From Sporosarcina sp. FSL K6-2383 (GTDB lineage Bacteria; Bacillota; Bacilli; Bacillales_A; Planococcaceae), in NCBI RefSeq assembly GCF_038618305.1, contig NZ_CP152017.1, positions 3,075,001-3,139,000 of the forward strand: DNA of 64,000 nucleotides, given 5' to 3'. The stretch's first letter is position 1, and the number at the start of each line of letters is the position of its first letter. Positions 57,777 to 64,000 of the stretch are shown one piece after another. The position numbers were made by a program, and so were the translations under genes. The notes under the pieces were generated by a model that was not told the origin of the DNA, ran no database searches, and was given only the letters and a program-made list of their open reading frames with translations.

Positions 57777-58096
57777 TCAGCCCCTTTCGTGAACGCCCGA
57801 ATCCAATCGGACATAAACGCAGACTTCGCTTTTAAATCCCAACGTGGTCCCGTACCAGGTGTCGTGTAATTGTACATATACATGTAAAACATCCTACCAG
57901 CGTACGGCATGTTGTAATTAATCGCGCTACCGTCAATGTCGATGCTTGCCGATAATCGCAATATACCTTCATCCATCGGTACAAATTGATTCATATCGGC
58001 CAGCGCTTGATTGGCTAATGCATATTTACCGCGTCTTACCGCTTCGGCACTCAATTTTCTCTTAGCGCCTTCAAGATTTATAGTCACACGCGTCAT
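57770..58096 (-). CDS. minor capsid protein (Minor_capsid_2 type)
   Basis: A 108-residue protein: INLEGAKRKLSAEAVRRGKY, ALANQALADMNQFVPMDEGI, and MPYAGRMFYMYMYNYTTPGT with GPRWDLKAKSAF. The VPMDEGIL-RLS and PYA-RMFYM pattern is that of the minor capsid protein 2 / HK97 gp10-like tail-completion family. Its start and stop overlap both neighbours. Confidence 0.82.
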   Translation of the reverse strand: MTRVTINLEGAKRKLSAEAVRRGKYALANQALADMNQFVPMDEGILRLSASIDIDGSAINYNMPYAGRMFYMYMYNYTTPGTGPRWDLKAKSAFMSDWIRAFTKGAEW

Positions 58097-58437
58097 CAGA
58101 CCACCTCTAATTCGTATGAGTAGATGGTCGTACTGTAGGCTTCGCAGATAGTAATAACCTTCGTTACTACATGTTCCTGCTCATCGTATACAAGTACGGA
58201 TTGTGCTTTAAATACAGGCAACGGCGTTGTCATACCTTCATAACAAAAAACAACCGCATTATATAGCAGCTGCTTTCCGGACGTTGTGGATGTGTATGCC
58301 GCCCCTCTATCAATACGACAATGTTCAATAGTGATAGGACTTGCGTATTCCGGTTCTGAATATCTATTTGTACCCGTGTACTCCTTGTAGACGAATGAAT
58401 CAACAAGAAAGTCAATTGGTGGCTTTGGCATTACCAT
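58096..58437 (-). CDS. minor capsid protein (Minor_capsid_1 type, head closure)
   Basis: A 113-residue protein: PKPPIDFLVDSFVYKEYTGT, EYASPITIEHCRIDRGAAYT, QLLYNAVVFCYEGMTTPLPV. It matches the phage putative minor capsid protein 1 family. The position after the connector gene suggests a head-closure (stopper) role. AGGTG precedes the ATG, which overlaps the upstream stop. Confidence 0.8.
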   Translation of the reverse strand: MVMPKPPIDFLVDSFVYKEYTGTNRYSEPEYASPITIEHCRIDRGAAYTSTTSGKQLLYNAVVFCYEGMTTPLPVFKAQSVLVYDEQEHVVTKVITICEAYSTTIYSYELEVV

Positions 58438-58829
58438 GTTGAAACACCTGCATAAAGCAACCCTGTCCCTTCGAGGTAAATAAACACATCCTCCGCCAAT
58501 AATGACTTACTTTCATTAGCGCCGGATGGATTGTATCTACTTGAATTGCTAACGCTTGTACGACCTGCCGAGAACGTCTGAGGCGTTTTGTTAATTTCTT
58601 CAAAAGTCGAAGCGCCTAAAACGTTAAAATAATCAATTTGACTACACAAAGCCAGTTTGAATTGACGCACTCGCCACGTGTTATCTTTTTCGATATCATG
58701 ACGACTGTAAAAATGACTAGTAACGTTGTCCAAGACCGCTGACGATTTCACTAACAGTTCATCAAACTTAGTTTCTTCAATTGTTTTCTTCGTTAAATCT
58801 TCGTACTCGTCATGCGTAAGATATGCCAT
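58431..58829 (-). CDS. head-tail connector (adaptor) protein
   Basis: A 132-residue, mainly helical protein: AYLTHDEYEDLTKKTIEETK, FDELLVKSSAVLDNVTSHFY, then FKLALCSQIDYFNVLGASTF and SLLAEDVFIYLEGTGLLYAG. The early helix with 'Y...L' repeats, a central Q-x-DYF helix and the C-terminal 'a..yLegTGLlyaG' are typical of gp6/gp15-like adaptors that sit under the portal. It is first of the four overlapping connector genes. Confidence 0.82.
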   Translation of the reverse strand: MAYLTHDEYEDLTKKTIEETKFDELLVKSSAVLDNVTSHFYSRHDIEKDNTWRVRQFKLALCSQIDYFNVLGASTFEEINKTPQTFSAGRTSVSNSSRYNPSGANESKSLLAEDVFIYLEGTGLLYAGVSTW

Positions 58830-58846
58830 ACATACTCACCACTTTC

Positions 58847-59302
58847 TTATGGTGTCGTTAACGTCAATACATGTGTATCTGTCTTGCTGCCATCAGTGGT
58901 TGTCACAGTTGTGGTATATACTCCATCAACAACCGTGTCATCCCACTCGATTAAGCCAGTACCACTCACTGATAGCCCGGTAGTTGACGGTGCGATTGAA
59001 TACGTTACAGCTTTGTTCGTAGCATCAGCAGGCGCGACAGCTGCCGCCAGTTGACGACTCCCCGCCGTACCGCTTTCAGCACTCGATGTTTTCGGCGTTA
59101 AGGTCACGCCTGTGACGGTAATTGGTAGAGTGGTAAACGCAGGGATGTCCACCTTCACAGATTCATTACCGTCTACCACTCTAGTAGCTTGGTAATCACC
59201 ATTTGCTACCGCTGTATTTGGTGCCACGCCAGTGATGGAGAGGGGACTATCCCCCTCGACCACCAATGTAGCACCTTTGTAAACTCTGAATGATTCAGCC
59301 AT
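58847..59302 (-). CDS. Ig-like (Big_2) domain phage structural protein
   Basis: A 151-residue protein. The C-terminal 85 residues form a bacterial Ig-like domain (ITVTGVTLTPKTSSAESGTA, SRQLAAAVAPADATNKAVTY, then GLIEWDDTVVDGVYTTTVTT). The N-terminal 60 residues (FRVYKGATLVVEGDSPLSIT, ATRVVDGNESVKVDIPAF) are a shorter beta unit. Such proteins decorate capsids or tails and bind cell-surface sugars weakly. AAGGAGG of this gene overlaps the last codons of the capsid frameshift extension, so it could be translated in coupled fashion. Confidence 0.82.
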   Translation of the reverse strand: MAESFRVYKGATLVVEGDSPLSITGVAPNTAVANGDYQATRVVDGNESVKVDIPAFTTLPITVTGVTLTPKTSSAESGTAGSRQLAAAVAPADATNKAVTYSIAPSTTGLSVSGTGLIEWDDTVVDGVYTTTVTTTDGSKTDTHVLTLTTP

Positions 59303-59313
59303 TCTAACCCTCC

Positions 59314-59386
59314 TTAAGTCAAACTAACAATAGCCCCATCAGTCGTAGCTGTTACGCTTCCGATGATTGGTAGGGGCGCATTAGGG
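59314..59386 (-). other. +1 frameshift site CCC-TAA and 22-codon extension of the major capsid protein
   Basis: The capsid gene ends GTA ACG CCC TAA. Skipping the T after CCC gives AAT GCG CCC CTA ..., open for 22 codons to a TAA at 59314-59316. The extension (including IGSVTATTDGAIVS) parallels that of the tail tube gene codon by codon. Confidence 0.75.
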
Positions 59387-60262
59387 CGTTACCACCTTAA
59401 TGACTGCTTTTTTGTTAGCTGGCAAAATGAACTCTCCGGCTTTACCTGCACCTTGGAACGCCACTCCATCGAAGTCTTCTGACGGAATTGTGCGTGCTGT
59501 ATTGATGCCTGTAAATTGTTTACCAACACCAACGATAGATGTATAAGCTACTTCACCGGTTTGGAATTTAGCCTCCGGAACTTCTTTGATTGCGAATCCT
59601 TTGAAACTGATGATTCCGTTCGTGTCGACGTTTGCACCAGAATGTTTAGCTGATGAAGTGATTGGGTGGTCGACGATAGCGTTGTATAGCTCCGGTTTAA
59701 CCCATGCCATTTTAGTGCCAATTGCTTCCATGTTTACATAAGCGTTAGACAAGTCGTTGAACAACTTCAGCACAGCGTCGTTTGAGAAGTCCGCCAAGTT
59801 AAGAGTCTGGTCAGCAACAGTAGAGATGAACAACCCACCCTTGTTGTCGAACAATTGGACTTTAGCTTGCGCTTGTAGCTCCGAACGATCAGCAACAGTA
59901 GCATCGAAGTTATTGTTGACCGTGTGCTTGTCAATACCCTCGTGCCAAGTCCACTCCCAGTCATAAAGCACATCCGTGTCCGTGTAGATGATTTCTTTTC
60001 GTTCGCCGAAACGGTTAGTGTTGCTTGTGCCTGTTCCGAATGCAACATTAGGATCTTTGTTGTATTCCACTCCGATAACTACTGGAATATCACTTGTTTT
60101 GATAGAAAACGCTGTCGTGTTGTGCGTAACTCCGTCTAGTGCTTCGATTCCGCCGCCGAAAAACTCCGAAAAGTAAGCTTGTTTCTTATAAACTACTTGC
60201 AACAGTTCTTTGAATTGTTTCTGGTAACTACGCACCGCTAAATTATTGTTTTCTCCTGCCAT
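59381..60262 (-). CDS. major capsid protein
   Basis: A 293-residue coat protein of the A118/Listeria-like siphovirus capsid type: NNLAVRSYQKQFKELLQVVY, KKQAYFSEFFGGGIEALDGV, WTWHEGIDKHTVNNNFDATV, MAWVKPELYNAIVDHPITSS, SFKGFAIKEVPEAKFQTGEV. It follows a GP20-type scaffold gene and precedes connectors, the position of the HK97-fold coat gene. The C terminus (...KKAVIKVVTP) ends at the CCC TAA slip site; a +1 shift makes a 315-residue long form. AGGAAGAGG lies upstream of the ATG. Confidence 0.88.
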   Translation of the reverse strand: MAGENNNLAVRSYQKQFKELLQVVYKKQAYFSEFFGGGIEALDGVTHNTTAFSIKTSDIPVVIGVEYNKDPNVAFGTGTSNTNRFGERKEIIYTDTDVLYDWEWTWHEGIDKHTVNNNFDATVADRSELQAQAKVQLFDNKGGLFISTVADQTLNLADFSNDAVLKLFNDLSNAYVNMEAIGTKMAWVKPELYNAIVDHPITSSAKHSGANVDTNGIISFKGFAIKEVPEAKFQTGEVAYTSIVGVGKQFTGINTARTIPSEDFDGVAFQGAGKAGEFILPANKKAVIKVVTP

Positions 60263-60281
60263 TTTACATTACCTCTTCCTA

Positions 60282-60839
60282 TTAGTTGTATTTCGCCAGT
60301 TTAGCCGCGAACGGATCGCTCGGAGTATTCTCTCCGCCATTCGGATTGCCCGGCGTGACGATTGCCGGTGAATTGGGTGGTGCTTCTTCCGTGTCAAATA
60401 GATACGAGTCAGATTCTTTCAATGTTGTTAATTGATCTTCTAGGTTCAACAGCGTTTCACCGTCTAGCTTGATTTTCTCAGTGTCCAGCAACGCTTTGAG
60501 CGCTTTCGGATTGCGAACCTTCGCACCTGTCAATGCTTTTTCAAGAGCGAAGTCGAATGCTTGACCATCCAATTTAGCTTGTAGGTCAGTAGTAGCAGTG
60601 GCGTTTTCGCCTTTCAGACGGTCGATTTCAGCGGTTAAGTCGTCGTTATCTTTAACCTTGGCTGATAAGTCATTTAACTGCGTATCACGTTCAGTCAATT
60701 GCCCTTTTAAGTCGTCGCGTTCGGTCGTCATTGCAGCAAGCTCGCCTTTTGTTGCATTTACCACGGAACCATGACTAGCCATCACTTTATCAATTTGTTC
60801 ATCGGTCAATCCCATTTCTTTCAACGCTTCTCTATTCAT
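60282..60839 (-). CDS. phage scaffold protein (minor structural GP20 type)
   Basis: A 185-residue acidic, coiled-coil protein: MNREALKEMGLTDEQIDKVM at the start, a long heptad region (LKGQLTERDTQLNDLSAKVK, DLTAEIDRLKGENATATTDL), then FDFALEKALTGAKVRNPKAL, and a disordered Pro/Asn-rich end. This is the Phage_GP20 scaffold pattern; it directs capsid assembly and leaves or is cleaved afterwards. The start has GTAGGAGGAATGAAG upstream; an ATG two codons earlier abuts the ribosome site. Confidence 0.88.
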   Translation of the reverse strand: MNREALKEMGLTDEQIDKVMASHGSVVNATKGELAAMTTERDDLKGQLTERDTQLNDLSAKVKDNDDLTAEIDRLKGENATATTDLQAKLDGQAFDFALEKALTGAKVRNPKALKALLDTEKIKLDGETLLNLEDQLTTLKESDSYLFDTEEAPPNSPAIVTPGNPNGGENTPSDPFAAKLAKYN

Positions 60840-60989
60840 CTTCATTCCTCCTACATTTGGTTACGCAGTCTTGTCTGCGATGGATTTGCGCATTTACGTT
60901 GCGCGAACGACAAATAAGCCTGTTTAATGACTATTGCCAAAGTCAGGTGCAATAAAGGATGCACGAACCTAGATATGGATCACTTCCTT

Positions 60990-61250
60990 TCAGTCATTGT
61001 CGTGTTCAACAATTTCATAGGTAGCTTCAAAAATATCTGGTTTACATGGATAAAACTCACCTTTAATCCCTTTAATTACATAATCGCCATGAGAAACTAA
61101 CATGTCACCTTCAAGCGTTTTGATGTATAACTTCGATTGAGTTGAATTCATATCAGTGTTTTCAAATCCGGCAAAATCTACTATCTCTTCAACCGTTCCG
61201 TTATACTGAACAGCCTCAATTTCTACTGGTTTCTTTCGGTATTTAGGCAT
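60990..61250 (-). CDS. small conserved phage protein (PKYRKKPVEIEA type)
   Basis: An 86-residue protein starting MPKYRKKPVEIEAVQYNG and ending with YVIKGIKGEFYPCKPDIFEA. This widespread phage family has a conserved 'GDYVIKGIKGEFYPCKPDIFE' end and unknown function. AAAGGGGTGATTGTACA precedes the ATG; nine earlier in-frame codons lack a ribosome site. The 144-base gap to the scaffold gene holds two small hairpins on the minus strand but no gene. Confidence 0.82.
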   Translation of the reverse strand: MPKYRKKPVEIEAVQYNGTVEEIVDFAGFENTDMNSTQSKLYIKTLEGDMLVSHGDYVIKGIKGEFYPCKPDIFEATYEIVEHDND

Positions 61251-61266
61251 TGTACAATCACCCCTT

Positions 61267-62433
61267 TCAGTTATCATAAGAAAAGTCGCCTAACAGCGTT
61301 TTCAAAGGCGTATAAACCTTTTCTCGCTTATAGTTACGCCTCAAATACTCTGGATTAGCCGCTAAATGTGAACGCATAGCCATTTGTCTACGACTAACCA
61401 TCATTCTCCAATGAGCAGCAGTATCACTTTTCATCGCTTCAGCAACTATGAGGTTCTTTTTGTATTTCAGTATCTCGCGTTCAATTCGACGTTGAGTATC
61501 ACGCGCGTTTGCTATTTCTTCATTCGATTTCGGGTCAATCTTAGGTTGATTGTTGGTATTGACTCCTGGGATAAACGGAACATGTAGATGCCGGCAGTTA
61601 ACACCTCTGTGTCCTCCCGCCTCTCCGTAATCAGCTTGCCAAATAGAGTCATAGATGCTCTTGTATTCGCTATCTGGTGGCAATTCACTTGTCTCTCGTA
61701 AATCCACAACATTACCTTGTATCCTTACACAACGACTTGCTGAGCCTATCATGCTAGTAACGACTACAGTATGCACCCCATATTCGTCCATGCGATCTTT
61801 TCGCAAAGTATCGTACGTATTACCGAGTGTAGATTTCATGACTGTTCTCATATAGCCTTCAAGACTCCAATGATTGCCGCCTTTGTCTACGAATGTGCTC
61901 TTGATACCCTTCTGCGCTAAATCAGTGATAGCACGTTCAACCGACTGTTCCATCGTATATAACCCTGTATTAAACGCCGCCGATGTCTTATTAAGCACAT
62001 CCACATAAGCCCTCTGCGCTGTTCCTGCTCCATATTGAGTTGTAACAAGTGTCTGATTAACATAGTTGTCAATCTCGCCCCACGCTTGATTGTGATAGGC
62101 TCTCATGACGTTATCGAGATTAGTTGGCACAGGCTTAGTAGGATACGGCATAGCGTTGTCAATATCCTCTACAATGCCCCGTCCAACCTCTTCAAACATG
62201 CGTCTGATCTCTGGTTCAGCAACGTTAGTAACCTCTGCTAATAGCCTGGTGACGTCATTGTTAAACAGATGCAAGTCCGCTAGTTTCTCAGCTTGCCAGT
62301 ATGCTATATCACGATAACCAGTGTTCAGACGCTTGATAATGATACGGATGATATCACCTTCAAGAGATTGATATAGGTCTGACATGTTGCCGGACCATAA
62401 ATCGAGTTGATGCGGAGTGATTTTGGGTTTCAT
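61267..62433 (-). CDS. phage minor capsid / head morphogenesis protein
   Basis: A 388-residue protein next to the portal gene. It is helical in its first half (EAEKLADLHLFNN-like segments, RAYHNQAWGEIDNYVNQTLV) and ends with a conserved block SMIGSASRCVRIQGNVVDL, ADYGEAGGHRGVNCRHLHVP and FIPGVN. The HRGVNCRH-x-xPF block is diagnostic of the phage minor capsid protein 2 / SPP1 gp7-like family, present in a few copies per head and involved in portal placement or DNA ejection. Confidence 0.88.
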   Translation of the reverse strand: MKPKITPHQLDLWSGNMSDLYQSLEGDIIRIIIKRLNTGYRDIAYWQAEKLADLHLFNNDVTRLLAEVTNVAEPEIRRMFEEVGRGIVEDIDNAMPYPTKPVPTNLDNVMRAYHNQAWGEIDNYVNQTLVTTQYGAGTAQRAYVDVLNKTSAAFNTGLYTMEQSVERAITDLAQKGIKSTFVDKGGNHWSLEGYMRTVMKSTLGNTYDTLRKDRMDEYGVHTVVVTSMIGSASRCVRIQGNVVDLRETSELPPDSEYKSIYDSIWQADYGEAGGHRGVNCRHLHVPFIPGVNTNNQPKIDPKSNEEIANARDTQRRIEREILKYKKNLIVAEAMKSDTAAHWRMMVSRRQMAMRSHLAANPEYLRRNYKREKVYTPLKTLLGDFSYDN

Positions 62434-62437
62434 TCAA

Positions 62438-63997
62438 TCACTCCTCCTTCCCGAATAACTCCTCTGATTTACGATTACTAATCATCATCGGGTCCATCTC
62501 CACCTGTTCCGATTGAATAACCTTCAACCATTCCTCAGCTGTTGCTTTCGGCACCTTAAACACACGCTGTATGACCTCTACAGTAGGAATTAATCCGAAT
62601 GCCTTGGCTTGTCCATAGAATTTCAACAATGCCGAACGATCTTGAAACACTCCATCGTCAAAATCAACGCCGATATGCTCAAACGTCGGTATTTCACCAT
62701 CAAACAGCTTCTTACCGTTGAAGGTAGTAGCCTTTGCCAGTTCAAGTACCGATACTATCAGTCCTTTAATAAACTTCTCTACCTCATTCACATGATCGTT
62801 GCGAGTCCTAAAAGTTAAATCGTTCTCGCTCACAATCTCAGTAGCCGTCTTCATCGACCGACCATCAAATGAAAATGTGCCGACCGACAACTTTAATTCC
62901 ATTTCAAGCGTTCTCAATGATTGATTAATAGCTGAAACATATTGATCCGTTCGAATATCACTCGTAACATCCTTGACCATTTCCTCGTCCTGCGCCATCC
63001 TCATAGATTTATATACGTTAGTATCCGCATCAAATATCTGTTTAGGTGGCATTCCATCCTCTGACGGCAATGTTTGCAACATGAAATCACTCACGAACAC
63101 CGTGCGCTGCCCCATCTTAATCTCCCACCAGAATTGGTCGTAGGTGTCGTTAATCTTTCTGAGCGTCGACTTGGAGTTATCAGCAATCCCTAACCCTAAC
63201 GGCGAATGAGGATTGATGTTGTTAAATCCATTCGGCGTGACGTAATTAAATAACGGTCTAGTCAATCCCGTAATGGTCGCTGTCTCTTTTAAATCACCGT
63301 ATATGTCACTCAGTGGCACTTGCTTACCAACTTCGCCTTTGTTATCAGACTTGTACAGTTCGTTGGTGATAACATAGTTACCTTCTCGCCACTCATGAAA
63401 CTCTAGCAACGTGTAATAGACCGCCTTACCACCGACCATCTTCATGGTTACCGACTTCATAACACCTTCACTGATTCCGCTACTGTTATTTCTAAGAGGA
63501 TAGAATGCATTTGCCAATGCCCATGAGAATTCCACTTGCCCACTAGCCATATCTACATACGGTCTAGCTGTCAATCCGCCAGTCGCATACATCGGTTCCA
63601 GATACTTCGCTAAATTCTTTTTGAAGTCGTTATGTTCGAACACATGTTGAATGAAGTCGTTAGCTGATTCAAAAGTATTTGTCGCGTCATCTTCGTCCTT
63701 TGCATCCGATACAACGATTTCACACTGCTCATTAAAGGCGAGTCCAGACAACAGACTTGAACTCAACTTCATCATGTTAAGACTCATGTAGTCCCGCTCT
63801 TTCTTGTCTCCAGCCGAGTTGATGTACTCTACTTGCGGATAATTCCCTTTGTAAATATTAAAGTTTGATTCAATCCTAGCCAATTCCATAGGATCTATAT
63901 TGATTTTAGGATGGTCATTAATAGATTTCAGTGTTTGCCCTGACAATGCATATCCTCCCCTCTTAAATAGATTTTTGATGCTTTGTATAATGCTCAC
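62438..63997 (-). CDS. phage portal protein
   Basis: A 519-residue portal of the A118/SPP1 gp6-like kind: NIYKGNYPQVEYINSAGDKK, YMSLNMMKLSSSLLSGLAFN, YPLRNNSSGISEGVMKSVTM, PHSPLGLGIADNSKSTLRKI and DGRSMKTATEIVSENDLTFR. It forms the twelve-subunit ring through which DNA enters and leaves the capsid. The start is GTG at 63995-63997; its ribosome site would lie beyond the window, so a slightly longer N terminus cannot be excluded. Terminase genes are expected further right. Confidence 0.92.
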   Translation of the reverse strand: MSIIQSIKNLFKRGGYALSGQTLKSINDHPKINIDPMELARIESNFNIYKGNYPQVEYINSAGDKKERDYMSLNMMKLSSSLLSGLAFNEQCEIVVSDAKDEDDATNTFESANDFIQHVFEHNDFKKNLAKYLEPMYATGGLTARPYVDMASGQVEFSWALANAFYPLRNNSSGISEGVMKSVTMKMVGGKAVYYTLLEFHEWREGNYVITNELYKSDNKGEVGKQVPLSDIYGDLKETATITGLTRPLFNYVTPNGFNNINPHSPLGLGIADNSKSTLRKINDTYDQFWWEIKMGQRTVFVSDFMLQTLPSEDGMPPKQIFDADTNVYKSMRMAQDEEMVKDVTSDIRTDQYVSAINQSLRTLEMELKLSVGTFSFDGRSMKTATEIVSENDLTFRTRNDHVNEVEKFIKGLIVSVLELAKATTFNGKKLFDGEIPTFEHIGVDFDDGVFQDRSALLKFYGQAKAFGLIPTVEVIQRVFKVPKATAEEWLKVIQSEQVEMDPMMISNRKSEELFGKEE

Positions 63998-64000
63998 GGA

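Noticed and set aside
60846..60989. Two small hairpins between the scaffold gene and the 86-residue phage gene as terminators
   Set aside because: GCGCA/TGCGC and CGCAG/CTGCG stems have no U-tracts. They may affect RNA processing, but the sequence does not show it.
1..64000. tRNA, rRNA, tmRNA, CRISPR or replication origin
   Set aside because: Nothing with the expected cloverleaf ends, ribosomal RNA words, repeat-spacer pattern or DnaA-box cluster was seen. A tRNAscan or Infernal run would be decisive.

Overview
The window looks like the chromosome of a low-to-mid GC Bacillota, most likely the Planococcaceae/Sporosarcina part of the Bacillales. Start sites have strong AAGGAGG ribosome sites and frequent TTG/GTG starts. 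The gene order keeps long stretches of the Bacillus subtilis yug-yuf-yui-yut neighbourhood: yugJ-, yuzA-, yugI-, yugE-, patB-, yuxJ-, pbpD-, yufK-, mrpABCDEFG-, yuiE-, yuiD-, yuiB-, yumB-, yutM-, yutI- and yuzD-like genes. The genus is inference; no rRNA or tRNA gene is visible.

1-15.7 kb: transporters (EamA fragment, MgtC, CDF), an iron alcohol dehydrogenase, and an arginine/ornithine catabolic cluster (rocA, rocD, rocG on the minus strand, divergent rocR-like regulator). The regulator has lost the GAFTGA loop and Walker B motif. Next come an S1-domain protein, an ECF sigma / membrane anti-sigma pair, a second gene that fuses a sigma-like head to the same kind of anti-sigma body, and a sodium:solute symporter.

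15.7-43.4 kb: a chemoreceptor, a stand-alone EAL phosphodiesterase and a possible 43-residue membrane protein; an IS3-family element; a large PocR/GAF/LuxR-type regulator; patB, a cyclophilin lipoprotein, an MFS exporter, a class A PBP and the complete seven-gene Mrp Na+/H+ antiporter operon; a Gly/Tyr/Arg-rich low-complexity protein; leucyl aminopeptidase; NADH dehydrogenase; Fe-S assembly genes; and a second IS3 element.

43.6-64 kb: a siphovirus prophage read on the minus strand, from portal at the right edge through head, connector, tail, tape measure, Dit, fibre, lysis and an SOS-controlled YolD cassette at the left. Integrase, terminase and attachment sites are not visible.

Main points for a second look. 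(a) The major capsid and major tail tube genes both end ACG CCC TAA, and a +1 slip at CCC-U in each opens a related tail of exactly 22 residues: a paired programmed frameshift of the Listeria phage PSA kind. (b) Both IS3 elements sit at the apex of an intrinsic terminator, with 3-bp target duplications that allow both hairpins to be rebuilt. (c) A dispersed structured element (core AGCCTCCGGCGGATGTCA next to a long hairpin) occurs four times, its hairpin arms changing in a compensatory way; two copies bracket rocD in mirror orientation. (d) The RocR-like regulator lacks sigma-54 contact motifs, and a candidate operator lies inside a sigma-A-type promoter.
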